Made by a program: the position numbers and the translations under genes
In this document: in pieces, positions 40,439 to 48,803 of the stretch
Layout: every line of letters begins with the position of its first letter
Numbering within the stretch: the stretch's first letter is position 1
Assembly: GCF_000286835.2 (NCBI RefSeq)
Contig: NZ_AJYD02000003.1
Location: 125,255-189,254, forward strand
DNA length: 64,000 nucleotides
Direction of reading: 5' to 3'
Source of the DNA: Enterovibrio norvegicus FF-33
GTDB taxonomy: Bacteria > Pseudomonadota > Gammaproteobacteria > Enterobacterales > Vibrionaceae
Notes under the pieces: generated by a model
Databases searched by the model: none
Told to the model about the DNA's origin: nothing
Seen by the model: only the letters and a program-made list of their open reading frames with translations

Positions 40439-42544
40439 TCAGTGGGTGTGAACATGATCTTCATGGGCTAGTGCTTCATCATCGTTGTCCAAGTCGTACA
40501 AGTGCGCATCAACCATTTGACCGTCAGCTGGACGTGGAACAATTTCAAATGCACTTTCAAATTCCACCGAAGCCTGTGCCAGTTTCTGCATTACACTGCT
40601 GTCGCCTTTGTAAATAACGCTTTGCTCTTTCAACAGGTCATTCAATGTTGTTTCACCCAACAAGATCTTGGTGACGTTCTTCTTGCTGATCACGATGCTT
40701 GCATCAGCGTGACGTACTGTGTCGACCAAGCCATTACTCAGGTTACCGTTCGACATTTCCACAAAGTGCACTTCGTTCAGATCCGGTACCACAACATTCA
40801 TCGTGAATGGCGAGTGTTGAGCAATCGTCGAATCCACTTTCACCGCCAAGTAATCCAGCAAATTAGTGATACTCATTTCAGCCAGCACATCAGGAGACGC
40901 CGTTTTCGGGTTACCCGGCAGTGTGCCTACTCGTAGCTCTTGCGCCCCCGTCAGGTAGGTGTTTCGCCAACCCATGGTTTCGGATTGATAACCCAATTGC
41001 TCATAGGTATCAGCCAGCAGTTTTCGCGCTTCTTTGTTATTAGGTTCAGCGCGAACCACTTTGTCCATTGCGGTGGCAACAAAGCGATATTCACCCTCTT
41101 TGAAATCCGCATTGGCTTTCAACATCACCGCATCCGCACCCCCCATATATTCAAGGAACTTCTCAGCTTCCGCTTGTGTCGGCAACGGGTTCAAATTGGC
41201 AGGGTTCATGTCGAAATAACCCAAGTACATGTTGTATACCGCTTTGGCATTGTGGCTGTAAGAACCGTGATAGCCATTGGTGTGCCACGCTTGTTGAATC
41301 GACTCAGGAATCACATCAATCACTGCATCGCCAATGTCTTGAATCACCACGCCATCATTGGCGAGACGCAACGTTTGGTTGTGCACAAAGCCATAGTTAT
41401 CACGCTGAAGCTTCATGAAATCCTGCACTTCATCGTTACCCCAGATTGGCGATGAGTGAGAACCGAACAACACGTCAATGTCTGCGCCCCATGCATTGAT
41501 CATCTCATTGATGTCTTTCGACCATTTCAGTGCATCACGCACTTTCGCGCCGCGCAGGGTATAAACGTTGTGCATGCCGTGATACATCATCTCGCCTGTC
41601 CACAAAGCATTCATTGACGGAATAAAGGTCGCCATGCCTGATGGAGATTCCGTGCCTGCGGTGTCGATGAAAATCATTTCTAGGCCATCAACAGAGTAAG
41701 TTTCGAATTTTTCCTCACTGTTGAAGGTGTAATCCGGTGCGACATAGGTGATGTCGCCGCTGCCGTACTCGGGAGAGCTGGTCGACATCGCTTTGCCCAA
41801 ACCTGCATCAACAATCCCATGCTCATGCGCCCCCAATGTTGCGCCATATTGGTATGCTGCACGACGGGACATCGCATTGCCCGCCAACACGTTTTCATCC
41901 ACCACTTCTTTGGTGATGTTGTGTGAGCCGTAAACTTTTACATCTGGGAACATGTCCACGATGCCGCGCGCACCGCCGAAGTGGTCGGCATGAGAGTGCG
42001 AGTAAATCATCGCAACAATGGGTAAATCCCCACCTTCAGGCACATTTTCTAGGAAAAACTTGGTCGAGATTTCTGCCGCTTGTTTGGTAAGCAGCACATC
42101 GTAAGCAATCCAACCTGTGTTACCGCGAATGAAAGTGATGTTCGATAAATCTGTGCCACGCACTTGGTAGATGCCATCACGCACTTCATACAACCCTGCT
42201 GCCGTGTTGTTTACTTGCGCTTGGCGATACAGCGAAGGGTTAACGGAATCTGCTACTTCATCTTGGCTAATGAAGTCATAATTGTTGAGCATGATATTGG
42301 CTGAAGACTCATCCAGCGCGGCAATCAAGCCTTTTTGATTTCGTTCAAACGCATCGCGGTCGGCCCAATTTAATGTGTCTGACAAGGCACTGTTTACCGC
42401 AATCGTTTCTGTTGTGGCTGGCTTGCCATTGACCTCTAAATCGCCATGAACATGGTCATGATCGTGGTTCGACGCCATCACAGGGAACGCCAACAGTGTT
42501 GAGATAACGAATGCGCTGATTGGATGCTTTTTGAAATTGGCCAT
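40439..42544 (-). CDS. Secreted alkylsulfatase (type III, SdsA1/Pisa1-like)
   Basis: 701 residues. Signal peptide (about 1-24, ending PVMA). A metallo-beta-lactamase domain with the binuclear zinc motif YSHSHADHFGGARG and later FGSHSSPIWG. A dimerisation domain follows, then a C-terminal SCP2-like domain (about 570-690; VDTVRHADASIVISKKNVTKILLGE). It cuts primary or secondary alkyl sulfates such as SDS to alcohol and sulfate. Both termini are His-rich (NHDHDHVHG after the signal, HEDHVHTH at the end), unusual and possibly zinc-gathering. Divergent from a LysR gene. Confidence 0.9.
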   Translation of the reverse strand: MANFKKHPISAFVISTLLAFPVMASNHDHDHVHGDLEVNGKPATTETIAVNSALSDTLNWADRDAFERNQKGLIAALDESSANIMLNNYDFISQDEVADSVNPSLYRQAQVNNTAAGLYEVRDGIYQVRGTDLSNITFIRGNTGWIAYDVLLTKQAAEISTKFFLENVPEGGDLPIVAMIYSHSHADHFGGARGIVDMFPDVKVYGSHNITKEVVDENVLAGNAMSRRAAYQYGATLGAHEHGIVDAGLGKAMSTSSPEYGSGDITYVAPDYTFNSEEKFETYSVDGLEMIFIDTAGTESPSGMATFIPSMNALWTGEMMYHGMHNVYTLRGAKVRDALKWSKDINEMINAWGADIDVLFGSHSSPIWGNDEVQDFMKLQRDNYGFVHNQTLRLANDGVVIQDIGDAVIDVIPESIQQAWHTNGYHGSYSHNAKAVYNMYLGYFDMNPANLNPLPTQAEAEKFLEYMGGADAVMLKANADFKEGEYRFVATAMDKVVRAEPNNKEARKLLADTYEQLGYQSETMGWRNTYLTGAQELRVGTLPGNPKTASPDVLAEMSITNLLDYLAVKVDSTIAQHSPFTMNVVVPDLNEVHFVEMSNGNLSNGLVDTVRHADASIVISKKNVTKILLGETTLNDLLKEQSVIYKGDSSVMQKLAQASVEFESAFEIVPRPADGQMVDAHLYDLDNDDEALAHEDHVHTH

Positions 42545-42618
42545 GATTGCCTCTCTTTTTGCTGAATAGGGTCTTTTGTTTCGATGAGGAAATAGTACCG
42601 AGTTGACACATCAGCATA

Positions 42619-42636
42619 AATAAAGATAACTTTATT
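42619..42636. promoter_or_regulatory. LysR-type operator candidate between alkylsulfatase and LysR genes
   Basis: AATAAAG (42619-42625) and CTTTATT (42630-42636) are perfect inverted arms around ATAA in the 132-base divergent gap. The location fits a LysR-type site, with T and A positions at N12 rather than the usual N11. Confidence 0.45.
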
Positions 42637-42676
42637 AAAAACATAACCATTAGCTATGTATTGAGGCGTGACGTCT

Positions 42677-43573
42677 ATGGATTCCAAGCTCGATCTGAAC
42701 CTGCTTTCTGTGTTCTTAGATGTTTATAGGCTGCGTTCCATCACGCTGGCTGCGGATGCACTCAACATGACACAACCGGGTGTTAGTGGCGCATTAAAGC
42801 GGTTACAACAACAAATGGGAGTAGAGTTGTTTGTGCGGGAAGGACGCGGTATCAGCCCGACGTCGGCAGCGGTTCAACTGGCTAACGATATCTCACCGGC
42901 TTTTGAGCAAATGGCAAAAGCCATGGGCAACATCAACCAGTTCACGCCACAGCACCATCGCAAATTCAATGTGCTGGTCAATGAAGTCGTCCTGCAAATT
43001 CTTCAACCCTTGGTTGAGCGTTCCGATCTGCTAGGAAACTGCGCCATTCAGTTCAACCCTACTCCTAAAAATGAAGAAGACATGCTGGAGATGCTGAGTC
43101 TGCAAAAAGCCGATCTGGCCATTGATATCGGCAAAGTCGACGGCCAGTCATACGCCTCAGTGCCGCTATTTGAAGAGTCGATGAAACTGATTTGTGCCAA
43201 AACGCACCCAAGGGTTCAGAGCACCATCAGCAAAGCGCAGTACTATCAAGAAAAACACATCACCTTGCGCATTCGTCGATCTAACCTTTATGCAGCAGAC
43301 TTCTTCACCACTGAAATATTGAAAGAACGTAAAATCAGCGCCGAGTGCGAGTCTGTTTTGTCCATGATGGCGTTGGTTAGCGACAGCGATTGTGTCGCCA
43401 TGACCAGTGAGAAACTGTCCGGTAAGTATGCCGAGCGATTTGGGTTGCAGGTGTTATCGCCCCCGTTTGAGACACAAAAAGTGGTGCATCAAATCGTCTG
43501 GCACAAACGAAACCAGCACAGCCCAGCCAATCAATGGCTCAGAGAAACCCTGACTACGCTAATCAATGCCTGA
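42677..43573 (+). CDS. LysR-family regulator of the alkylsulfatase gene
   Basis: 298 residues from the ATG at 42677 (GAGG 10 bases upstream; an in-frame GTG lies at 42668). Helix-turn-helix: RSITLAADALNMTQPGVSGALKRLQQQMG (about residues 17-45). Effector domain with KADLAIDIGKVDGQSY. It is NodD/PcpR-like by eye. Divergent placement suggests that it controls the alkylsulfatase, with alcohol or sulfate-ester as inducer; inference. Confidence 0.85.
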   Translation: MDSKLDLNLLSVFLDVYRLRSITLAADALNMTQPGVSGALKRLQQQMGVELFVREGRGISPTSAAVQLANDISPAFEQMAKAMGNINQFTPQHHRKFNVLVNEVVLQILQPLVERSDLLGNCAIQFNPTPKNEEDMLEMLSLQKADLAIDIGKVDGQSYASVPLFEESMKLICAKTHPRVQSTISKAQYYQEKHITLRIRRSNLYAADFFTTEILKERKISAECESVLSMMALVSDSDCVAMTSEKLSGKYAERFGLQVLSPPFETQKVVHQIVWHKRNQHSPANQWLRETLTTLINA

Positions 43574-43661
43574 GAGTGCGAACTGAAACGATTAAATGTG
43601 AAAAGTCGACCGTCAGTGACGCCCACGACACGACAATGAATACCAAACGGAGAAAGCTGCC

Positions 43662-43820
43662 ATGAAGAAGATTCTGCTGCTTGTTATACCGCTCATCTTA
43701 AGCGCCTGCAGTGCTGATATTGGCCGTTCATGGGCGGAAAATGATTGCTCTAAAATTCGTAACAACGCCGACAGAGAGCAGTGCTACAAAGACGTCGATA
43801 GCACCTTTCGTGATTACTAG
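43662..43820 (+). CDS. Small lipoprotein
   Basis: 52 residues: MKKILLLVIPLILSACSADIGR. The LSAC lipobox places the acylated Cys at position 16, followed by D at the +3 position (CSAD). Two more Cys (DCSKIRNNADREQCYKD) may form a disulfide. A GGAGAAAG site lies 8 bases before the ATG. A hairpin terminator follows at 43876. It seems a real gene. Function unknown, similar to small ubiquitous entericidin/lipoprotein-type genes only in size. Confidence 0.75.
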   Translation: MKKILLLVIPLILSACSADIGRSWAENDCSKIRNNADREQCYKDVDSTFRDY

Positions 43821-43875
43821 GCATGAGAGTTTGCTTTAGATTTTCAGCATAGATATTCGTATGGAAACAGGGCAT

Positions 43876-43906
43876 AAAAAAAGTGACGCTATTAACGTCA
43901 CTTTTT
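43876..43906. terminator. Terminator between the small lipoprotein and cysH
   Basis: GTGACG (43883-43888) and CGTCAC (43896-43901) with flanking A and T runs. It is shared by the lipoprotein gene and the converging cysJIH operon. Confidence 0.85.
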
Positions 43907-43944
43907 ATTTCTCTACGCGTTTTTATGTGTAGAAGAATAAAGAG

Positions 43945-44706
43945 TTAAATCCCCTCGCCATCTCCACCAACATGATCTTCATGCAAACCACACTCTCGCT
44001 TCAAGCCAAAGAAACGCGTTTCTTCTTCTGTCATGCCTTCTTCAAGTTTACGCGTAGTGTGCACATCACCGACTGAGACATAGCCTTGATCCCACAATGG
44101 GTGATACGGCAAATTGTGCTCTTGCAGATAGTAATGCACGTCTTTGTTAGTCCAATCAATCACGGGCAAGAACTTGAACACGCCATTTTGAATACCAAGA
44201 ATAGGCAAGGTTTGGCGCGAGCTTGATTGGTCACGGCGAAGACCCGAGAACCAAGTGCCCACGTTCAGTTCATCCAGCGCACGACGCATTGGCTCAACTT
44301 TGTTGATGCGGTTGTATTGTTGAATGCCGTCAACACCTTGCTCCCACAGCTTGCCATATTGCGCTTCTTGCCAAGCAGAGCTTTGCTCAGCGCGATAAAC
44401 TCGCAAGTCCAATGACAACTGCTTGGTGAGATCATCAATAAATTGATACGTCTCTGCGAACAAGTAGCCTGTGTCCGTCAAGATCACGGGGGTATCCGGT
44501 TTTTCTTGGACCACCAAGTGCAGCATCACTGCCGCTTGAATGCCAAAGCTTGATGACAAAGCGAACTCGCCCTGCAGATTTTCCAACGCCCACTGAACCC
44601 GCTCCTGTGCTGACAGGGTTTCCAGTTCAGCGTTAATTGGCGCCAGTTCCAAGATTTGCTGAGCTTTGTTGCGGCTCAGCAAATCGGACAGTTGAAATTT
44701 AGGCAT
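43945..44706 (-). CDS. cysH: PAPS reductase (phosphoadenosine phosphosulfate reductase)
   Basis: 253 residues. It reduces PAPS to sulfite with thioredoxin or glutaredoxin. The N-terminal PP-loop [14 protein letters not shown] and the C-terminal signature [16 protein letters not shown] (with the single catalytic Cys; no Cys-pair for a 4Fe-4S cluster, so it is the PAPS type) are present. The ATG at 44706 overlaps the last 8 bases of cysI, so it is translationally coupled. Third gene of cysJ-cysI-cysH. Confidence 0.96.
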   Translation of the reverse strand: MPKFQLSDLLSRNKAQQILELAPINAELETLSAQERVQWALENLQGEFALSSSFGIQAAVMLHLVVQEKPDTPVILTDTGYLFAETYQFIDDLTKQLSLDLRVYRAEQSSAWQEAQYGKLWEQGVDGIQQYNRINKVEPMRRALDELNVGTWFSGLRRDQSSSRQTLPILGIQNGVFKFLPVIDWTNKDVHYYLQEHNLPYHPLWDQGYVSVGDVHTTRKLEEGMTEEETRFFGLKRECGLHEDHVGGDGEGI

Positions 44707-46417
44707 AGAAATCCCTCTTGGAGACAATCACTTCTGCAACCACGCCAACACGAATGACGAAATCACCGAAGCCTTCACCGTCGTTACGCTCTGTCGCCCA
44801 ACGACCAACTAAAGTGTCGATCTCTTCGAGGATTTGCGCATCGGTGATGTTCTCTTTATACATTTTAGGCACACGGGTACCTTCACGGTTACCGCCTAAG
44901 TGCAGGTTATAACGGCCCGGCGCTTTACCGACCAACCCAATTTCAGCCAGCATGGCGCGGCCACAGCCGTTCGGACAACCCGTGACACGCAAGATGATAT
45001 GCTCATCTTCCAAGTCGTGTTTTCCCAAAATGTCTTCAACGTCAGTGACGAACTGTGGCAAGAAACGCTCGGCTTCAGCCATCGCCAATGGACAAGTTGG
45101 GAACGCCACACACGCCATGGAGTTCTTGCGCTGCTCGCTCACACCATCGTCAATCAAACCGTATTCACGCGCAATCTTGTCGATCTTCGCTTTGTTCGCT
45201 TTCGACACGCCGGCAATGATCAAGTTCTGGTTGGCGGTCATGCGGAAATCACCTTTGTGGATCTTGGCAATTTCAGCAACGCCTGACTTCAGTGGCTTGC
45301 CTGGATAATCCAGTAAGCGACCGTTTTCGATGAACAGCGCTAAGTGGTGTTTACCGTCAATGCCTTCTGCCCAACCGATGCGATCGCCGCGGTCAGTGAA
45401 TTCATACGGGCGAACCGCTTCAAATTGAATGCCTGCGCGTTTTTCCACTTCTGCTTTAAATACATCCGTACCGACGCGATCCAAGGTGTATTTGGTTTTC
45501 GCGTTCTTACGGTTTGAACGGTTACCCCAATCACGCTGCGTGGTGACCACGGCTGCTGCAACATCAAGGGTTTTGTCCAATGGCACAAAGCCAAAATCGT
45601 CAGCTTTACGCGGGTACGTTGCGTTATCGCCGTGGGTCATTGCCAGACCACCGCCAACCAATACATTGAAACCCACCAGCTTGCCGTTGTCAGCAATGGC
45701 CACGAAGTTAAGATCGTTCGCGTGCACATCCACGTCGTTTTGCGGCGGAATAACAACCGTGGTTTTAAATTTACGTGGCAGATAGTTAGAACCCAAAATC
45801 GGCTCTTCGTCTTGATGCCCTTCAACCTTTTCACCGTCTAACCAAATCTCCGCATACGCACGGGTTTTCGGCAGCAAGTGCTCACTGATTTTCTTCGCCC
45901 ACTCATACGCTTCTTGGTGAAGCTCTGATTCTACTGGGTTGGTGGTACACAGCACGTTACGGTTCACATCACCCGCTGTTGCGATGGAATCAATACCAAT
46001 TTTGTTCAGCGTTTGGTGCATCAACTTGATGTTCGGCTTTAGTACGCCATGGAACTGAAACGTCTGACGTGTGGTCAGGCGAATACTGCCGTACATAGTG
46101 TGTTCAGTCGCGAATTGATCAATCGCCAGCCACTGAGTTGGCGTGATGATGCCACCCGGCATACGGGCACGCAGCATGACATTTTGCAGCGGCTCAAGTT
46201 TTTGCTTTTGACGCTCCGCACGAATGTCGCGGTCATCTTGCTGATACATGCCATGGAAACGGATCAGCTGGAAGTTATCTGCTGTAAATCCACCCGTGAC
46301 GCGATCACCCAAGTCTTTTTCAATCGTACCGCGCAGGAAGTTACTTTCTCTTTTCAGGCGCTCGTTATCAGCCAATGGGCCAAGTTCTTCACCCAATACA
46401 ACTTGCTTGTCACTCAT
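44699..46417 (-). CDS. cysI: Sulfite reductase (NADPH) hemoprotein, beta subunit
   Basis: 572 residues. It reduces sulfite to sulfide in six electrons with siroheme and a 4Fe-4S cluster. Cluster/siroheme ligands: [19 protein letters not shown] (first Cys pair) and [17 protein letters not shown] (second Cys pair). The start overlaps the cysJ stop (TAATG). Confidence 0.97.
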   Translation of the reverse strand: MSDKQVVLGEELGPLADNERLKRESNFLRGTIEKDLGDRVTGGFTADNFQLIRFHGMYQQDDRDIRAERQKQKLEPLQNVMLRARMPGGIITPTQWLAIDQFATEHTMYGSIRLTTRQTFQFHGVLKPNIKLMHQTLNKIGIDSIATAGDVNRNVLCTTNPVESELHQEAYEWAKKISEHLLPKTRAYAEIWLDGEKVEGHQDEEPILGSNYLPRKFKTTVVIPPQNDVDVHANDLNFVAIADNGKLVGFNVLVGGGLAMTHGDNATYPRKADDFGFVPLDKTLDVAAAVVTTQRDWGNRSNRKNAKTKYTLDRVGTDVFKAEVEKRAGIQFEAVRPYEFTDRGDRIGWAEGIDGKHHLALFIENGRLLDYPGKPLKSGVAEIAKIHKGDFRMTANQNLIIAGVSKANKAKIDKIAREYGLIDDGVSEQRKNSMACVAFPTCPLAMAEAERFLPQFVTDVEDILGKHDLEDEHIILRVTGCPNGCGRAMLAEIGLVGKAPGRYNLHLGGNREGTRVPKMYKENITDAQILEEIDTLVGRWATERNDGEGFGDFVIRVGVVAEVIVSKRDFYA

Positions 46418-48240
46418 TAATACACATCCTTTTGATAGCGCTTCGCCTTACGCAGATCATTCAAATAACCTTCTGCGTCTTCTCGGCTCTTGCCGCCTTG
46501 CTGCTCGACAACGTTAATCAATGCTTCATGGACATCTTTCGCCATGTGGGTCGCGTCGCCACAGATATACAAGTAGGCACCGTCTTGTAGCCACTGCCAA
46601 ACCGCTTCTGCTTGCTCAAGGATTTTATGCTGAACGTATTCTTTCTCGGCTTGATCTCGGCTAAAGGCGAGGTCAATTTTGGTCAATAAACCATCTTTGA
46701 GGAATTTCTGCCACTCTACTTGGTAAAGGAAATCTTGGGTGAAGGTACGATCACCAAAGAACAGCCAGTTTTTACCTTCTGCGCCACGCACATCTCGCTC
46801 TTGCATGAAGGCGCGGAAAGGTGCGATACCGGTACCCGGCCCCACCATGATCACAGGGGCGTTATCGTCAGCAGGTAACTTGAAGTTGTTGTTGTGTTCA
46901 ATAAACACTTTCACGGACTCTGCATCTTCTGCACGCTGCGCCAAGAAACCTGATGCGCCGCCAATACGGGTATTGTCACCGTTTTGGAATTCCACCAAAG
47001 CCACCGTCAAATGCACTTCTTCACCCACGTCTTCTTGGCTTGAAGCAATAGAATACAAACGCGGGGTGAGTTTGCGAAGCAAGCCAGCCAGTTGCTCGGC
47101 AGACAGCTTGGTTTTTTTCTCACCCAGCACATCGACAACTTGAGTGTTGTTGGCGTATTGGCGAAGCTTGTCTTTGTCTTCCGCCAGTTTCTGAAGCTTT
47201 TTGCTACCAGACAGTTCTGCAAATGCCGCCACTTGTTGTGGGTTGGCTGCTGTAATTTCAAACTTGTCTGTCAGCGCTTTACGCAGCGACAAAGACTCGC
47301 CGCCTACTTCAACACTTTCATCGCCAGTCAGGCTGACTTTCGCCAAGATCTCGTCAACAAGTTCAGGGCTGTTGCTGTAATAAATACCCAGCGCGTCACC
47401 CGGCTGATACGTTAAGCCGGACTCGCCCAAATCAATCTCAATGTGGCGAACATCTTTGCCTGAATCACGGCCTGTAATTTTTTGGTTGGTGACCAATTCC
47501 GCCGCATACGGGTTTTGCTTATTGTACGCCGATGCTGCGCCGGCTGTGGTTGCAGCATGCAGTGGCACAACCACCTCATCAGCGCCACCACCAATCGTTT
47601 CTTTGACTTTACCCAGCACATCTGCACGCCAAGTATCGGCATCTGCGTCGTAGTCCACATCGCAATCAAGGCGAGGAATAATGGCTTTTGCGCCAAGCTT
47701 TGACAGGAATGCATCGAAATCTTTACCGGTTTGGCAGAAAAATTCGTAGCTTGAATCGCCTAAGCCCAACACTGCATATTGCAGGTTATCCAGCTTTGGT
47801 GCCTTCTTCGATTGAAGAAACTCATGCAGTGAAATCGCATTGTCAGGCGCCTCGCCTTCACCGTTCGTGGATGCGACGATGATCAGATGTGTTTCTTTGG
47901 CCAGATCACGGGGTTTGTAATCATCGGCTGAAAACAGTGCAACCTCGATACCATCAGCATGCGCACTCGCTTTCAATGCTTCAGCAACACCTTTCGCGTT
48001 ACCGGTTTGCGATGCATAGATGATGGTGAGCTTGCCCGCAGGCTTCGCTGCTGTGGCAACCGCCTGCGCAAGGGGTTGAGGGTTGCTGCCTGCTGTTGCA
48101 GGCGTCTGGCTTAAGCCCCAAAAGTAGCCGCTGATCCAGGCCAGCTGTTGTGGCGATAATTCTGCCACGGTCTGCTGCAGTTGGCCGATCTGCTGATCGT
48201 TAAGCGGACTTGCCAGCGCAGAAAGTTCCTTGAGTAACAT
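46417..48240 (-). CDS. cysJ: Sulfite reductase (NADPH) flavoprotein, alpha subunit
   Basis: 607 residues. N-terminal flavodoxin-like FMN domain ([18 protein letters not shown]) and C-terminal FAD/NADPH domain ([44 protein letters not shown]). It passes NADPH electrons to CysI. The ATG at 48240 gives [14 protein letters not shown], the family start; the frame opens 41 codons upstream without a site. The 250-base upstream region (48241-48490) must carry the promoter and CysB site. Confidence 0.97.
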   Translation of the reverse strand: MLLKELSALASPLNDQQIGQLQQTVAELSPQQLAWISGYFWGLSQTPATAGSNPQPLAQAVATAAKPAGKLTIIYASQTGNAKGVAEALKASAHADGIEVALFSADDYKPRDLAKETHLIIVASTNGEGEAPDNAISLHEFLQSKKAPKLDNLQYAVLGLGDSSYEFFCQTGKDFDAFLSKLGAKAIIPRLDCDVDYDADADTWRADVLGKVKETIGGGADEVVVPLHAATTAGAASAYNKQNPYAAELVTNQKITGRDSGKDVRHIEIDLGESGLTYQPGDALGIYYSNSPELVDEILAKVSLTGDESVEVGGESLSLRKALTDKFEITAANPQQVAAFAELSGSKKLQKLAEDKDKLRQYANNTQVVDVLGEKKTKLSAEQLAGLLRKLTPRLYSIASSQEDVGEEVHLTVALVEFQNGDNTRIGGASGFLAQRAEDAESVKVFIEHNNNFKLPADDNAPVIMVGPGTGIAPFRAFMQERDVRGAEGKNWLFFGDRTFTQDFLYQVEWQKFLKDGLLTKIDLAFSRDQAEKEYVQHKILEQAEAVWQWLQDGAYLYICGDATHMAKDVHEALINVVEQQGGKSREDAEGYLNDLRKAKRYQKDVY

Positions 48241-48490
48241 GTCACGACATTCCTTTATTATTTCGTGATCATAGAATATCCATTCGGCGTAATAACTAGA
48301 AAGAATAGAAATGCATGTTTTATAACCTTGGGTATTAGCCATGCCCGCGGTGGACAGCAGCACAAGGATGAGTGAAGAAGGGAATCAAGACGTTCTGATG
48401 CAAGAGTAGAAGCAGGATTAAAGGGGTTAGAAAGTCAGCGTCATGCAGCGCAGTGAACGCAACGCGATAAATTACCGAGAGAAAACGAGG

Positions 48491-48721
48491 TTACATGTCG
48501 ACGATGCGCACTTGGTGAAAACCAATATCCAACGCATTTTCAGTGGCAAGATCGACGTCGCCGAAACACTGCTCTAAGCCATTGCCATCGGTGAGTGGCA
48601 CAAGGCCGCCTCTGGCATGGCGAAACTCAACAATCCATCCATCGCTAGATAAAGAAGGTTCGACGACGGCTTCCACCAGCATCTGCTGGCTATAGAGGGA
48701 ACGAAGTTCTGATTTTGTCAT
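48491..48721 (-). CDS. Small conserved-looking protein (unknown)
   Basis: 76 residues from the ATG at 48721, with AGGAAGG 7 bases upstream. It reads MTKSELRSLYSQQMLVEAVVEP, WIVEFRHARGGLVPLTDGNG and ends GFHQVRIVDM. No signal peptide or membrane segment. I do not recognise a family; the compact size, good ribosome-binding site and codon use support a real gene. It lies between cysJ and the hybrid kinase on the same strand. Confidence 0.6.
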   Translation of the reverse strand: MTKSELRSLYSQQMLVEAVVEPSLSSDGWIVEFRHARGGLVPLTDGNGLEQCFGDVDLATENALDIGFHQVRIVDM

Positions 48722-48803
48722 TGAGCCTTCCTGTTCACGTACCAAAACAGAGGAGAATACTCAAAAGCATAGTCGCCCCATCTTGGATGTGCCACAGGCC
48801 GTG

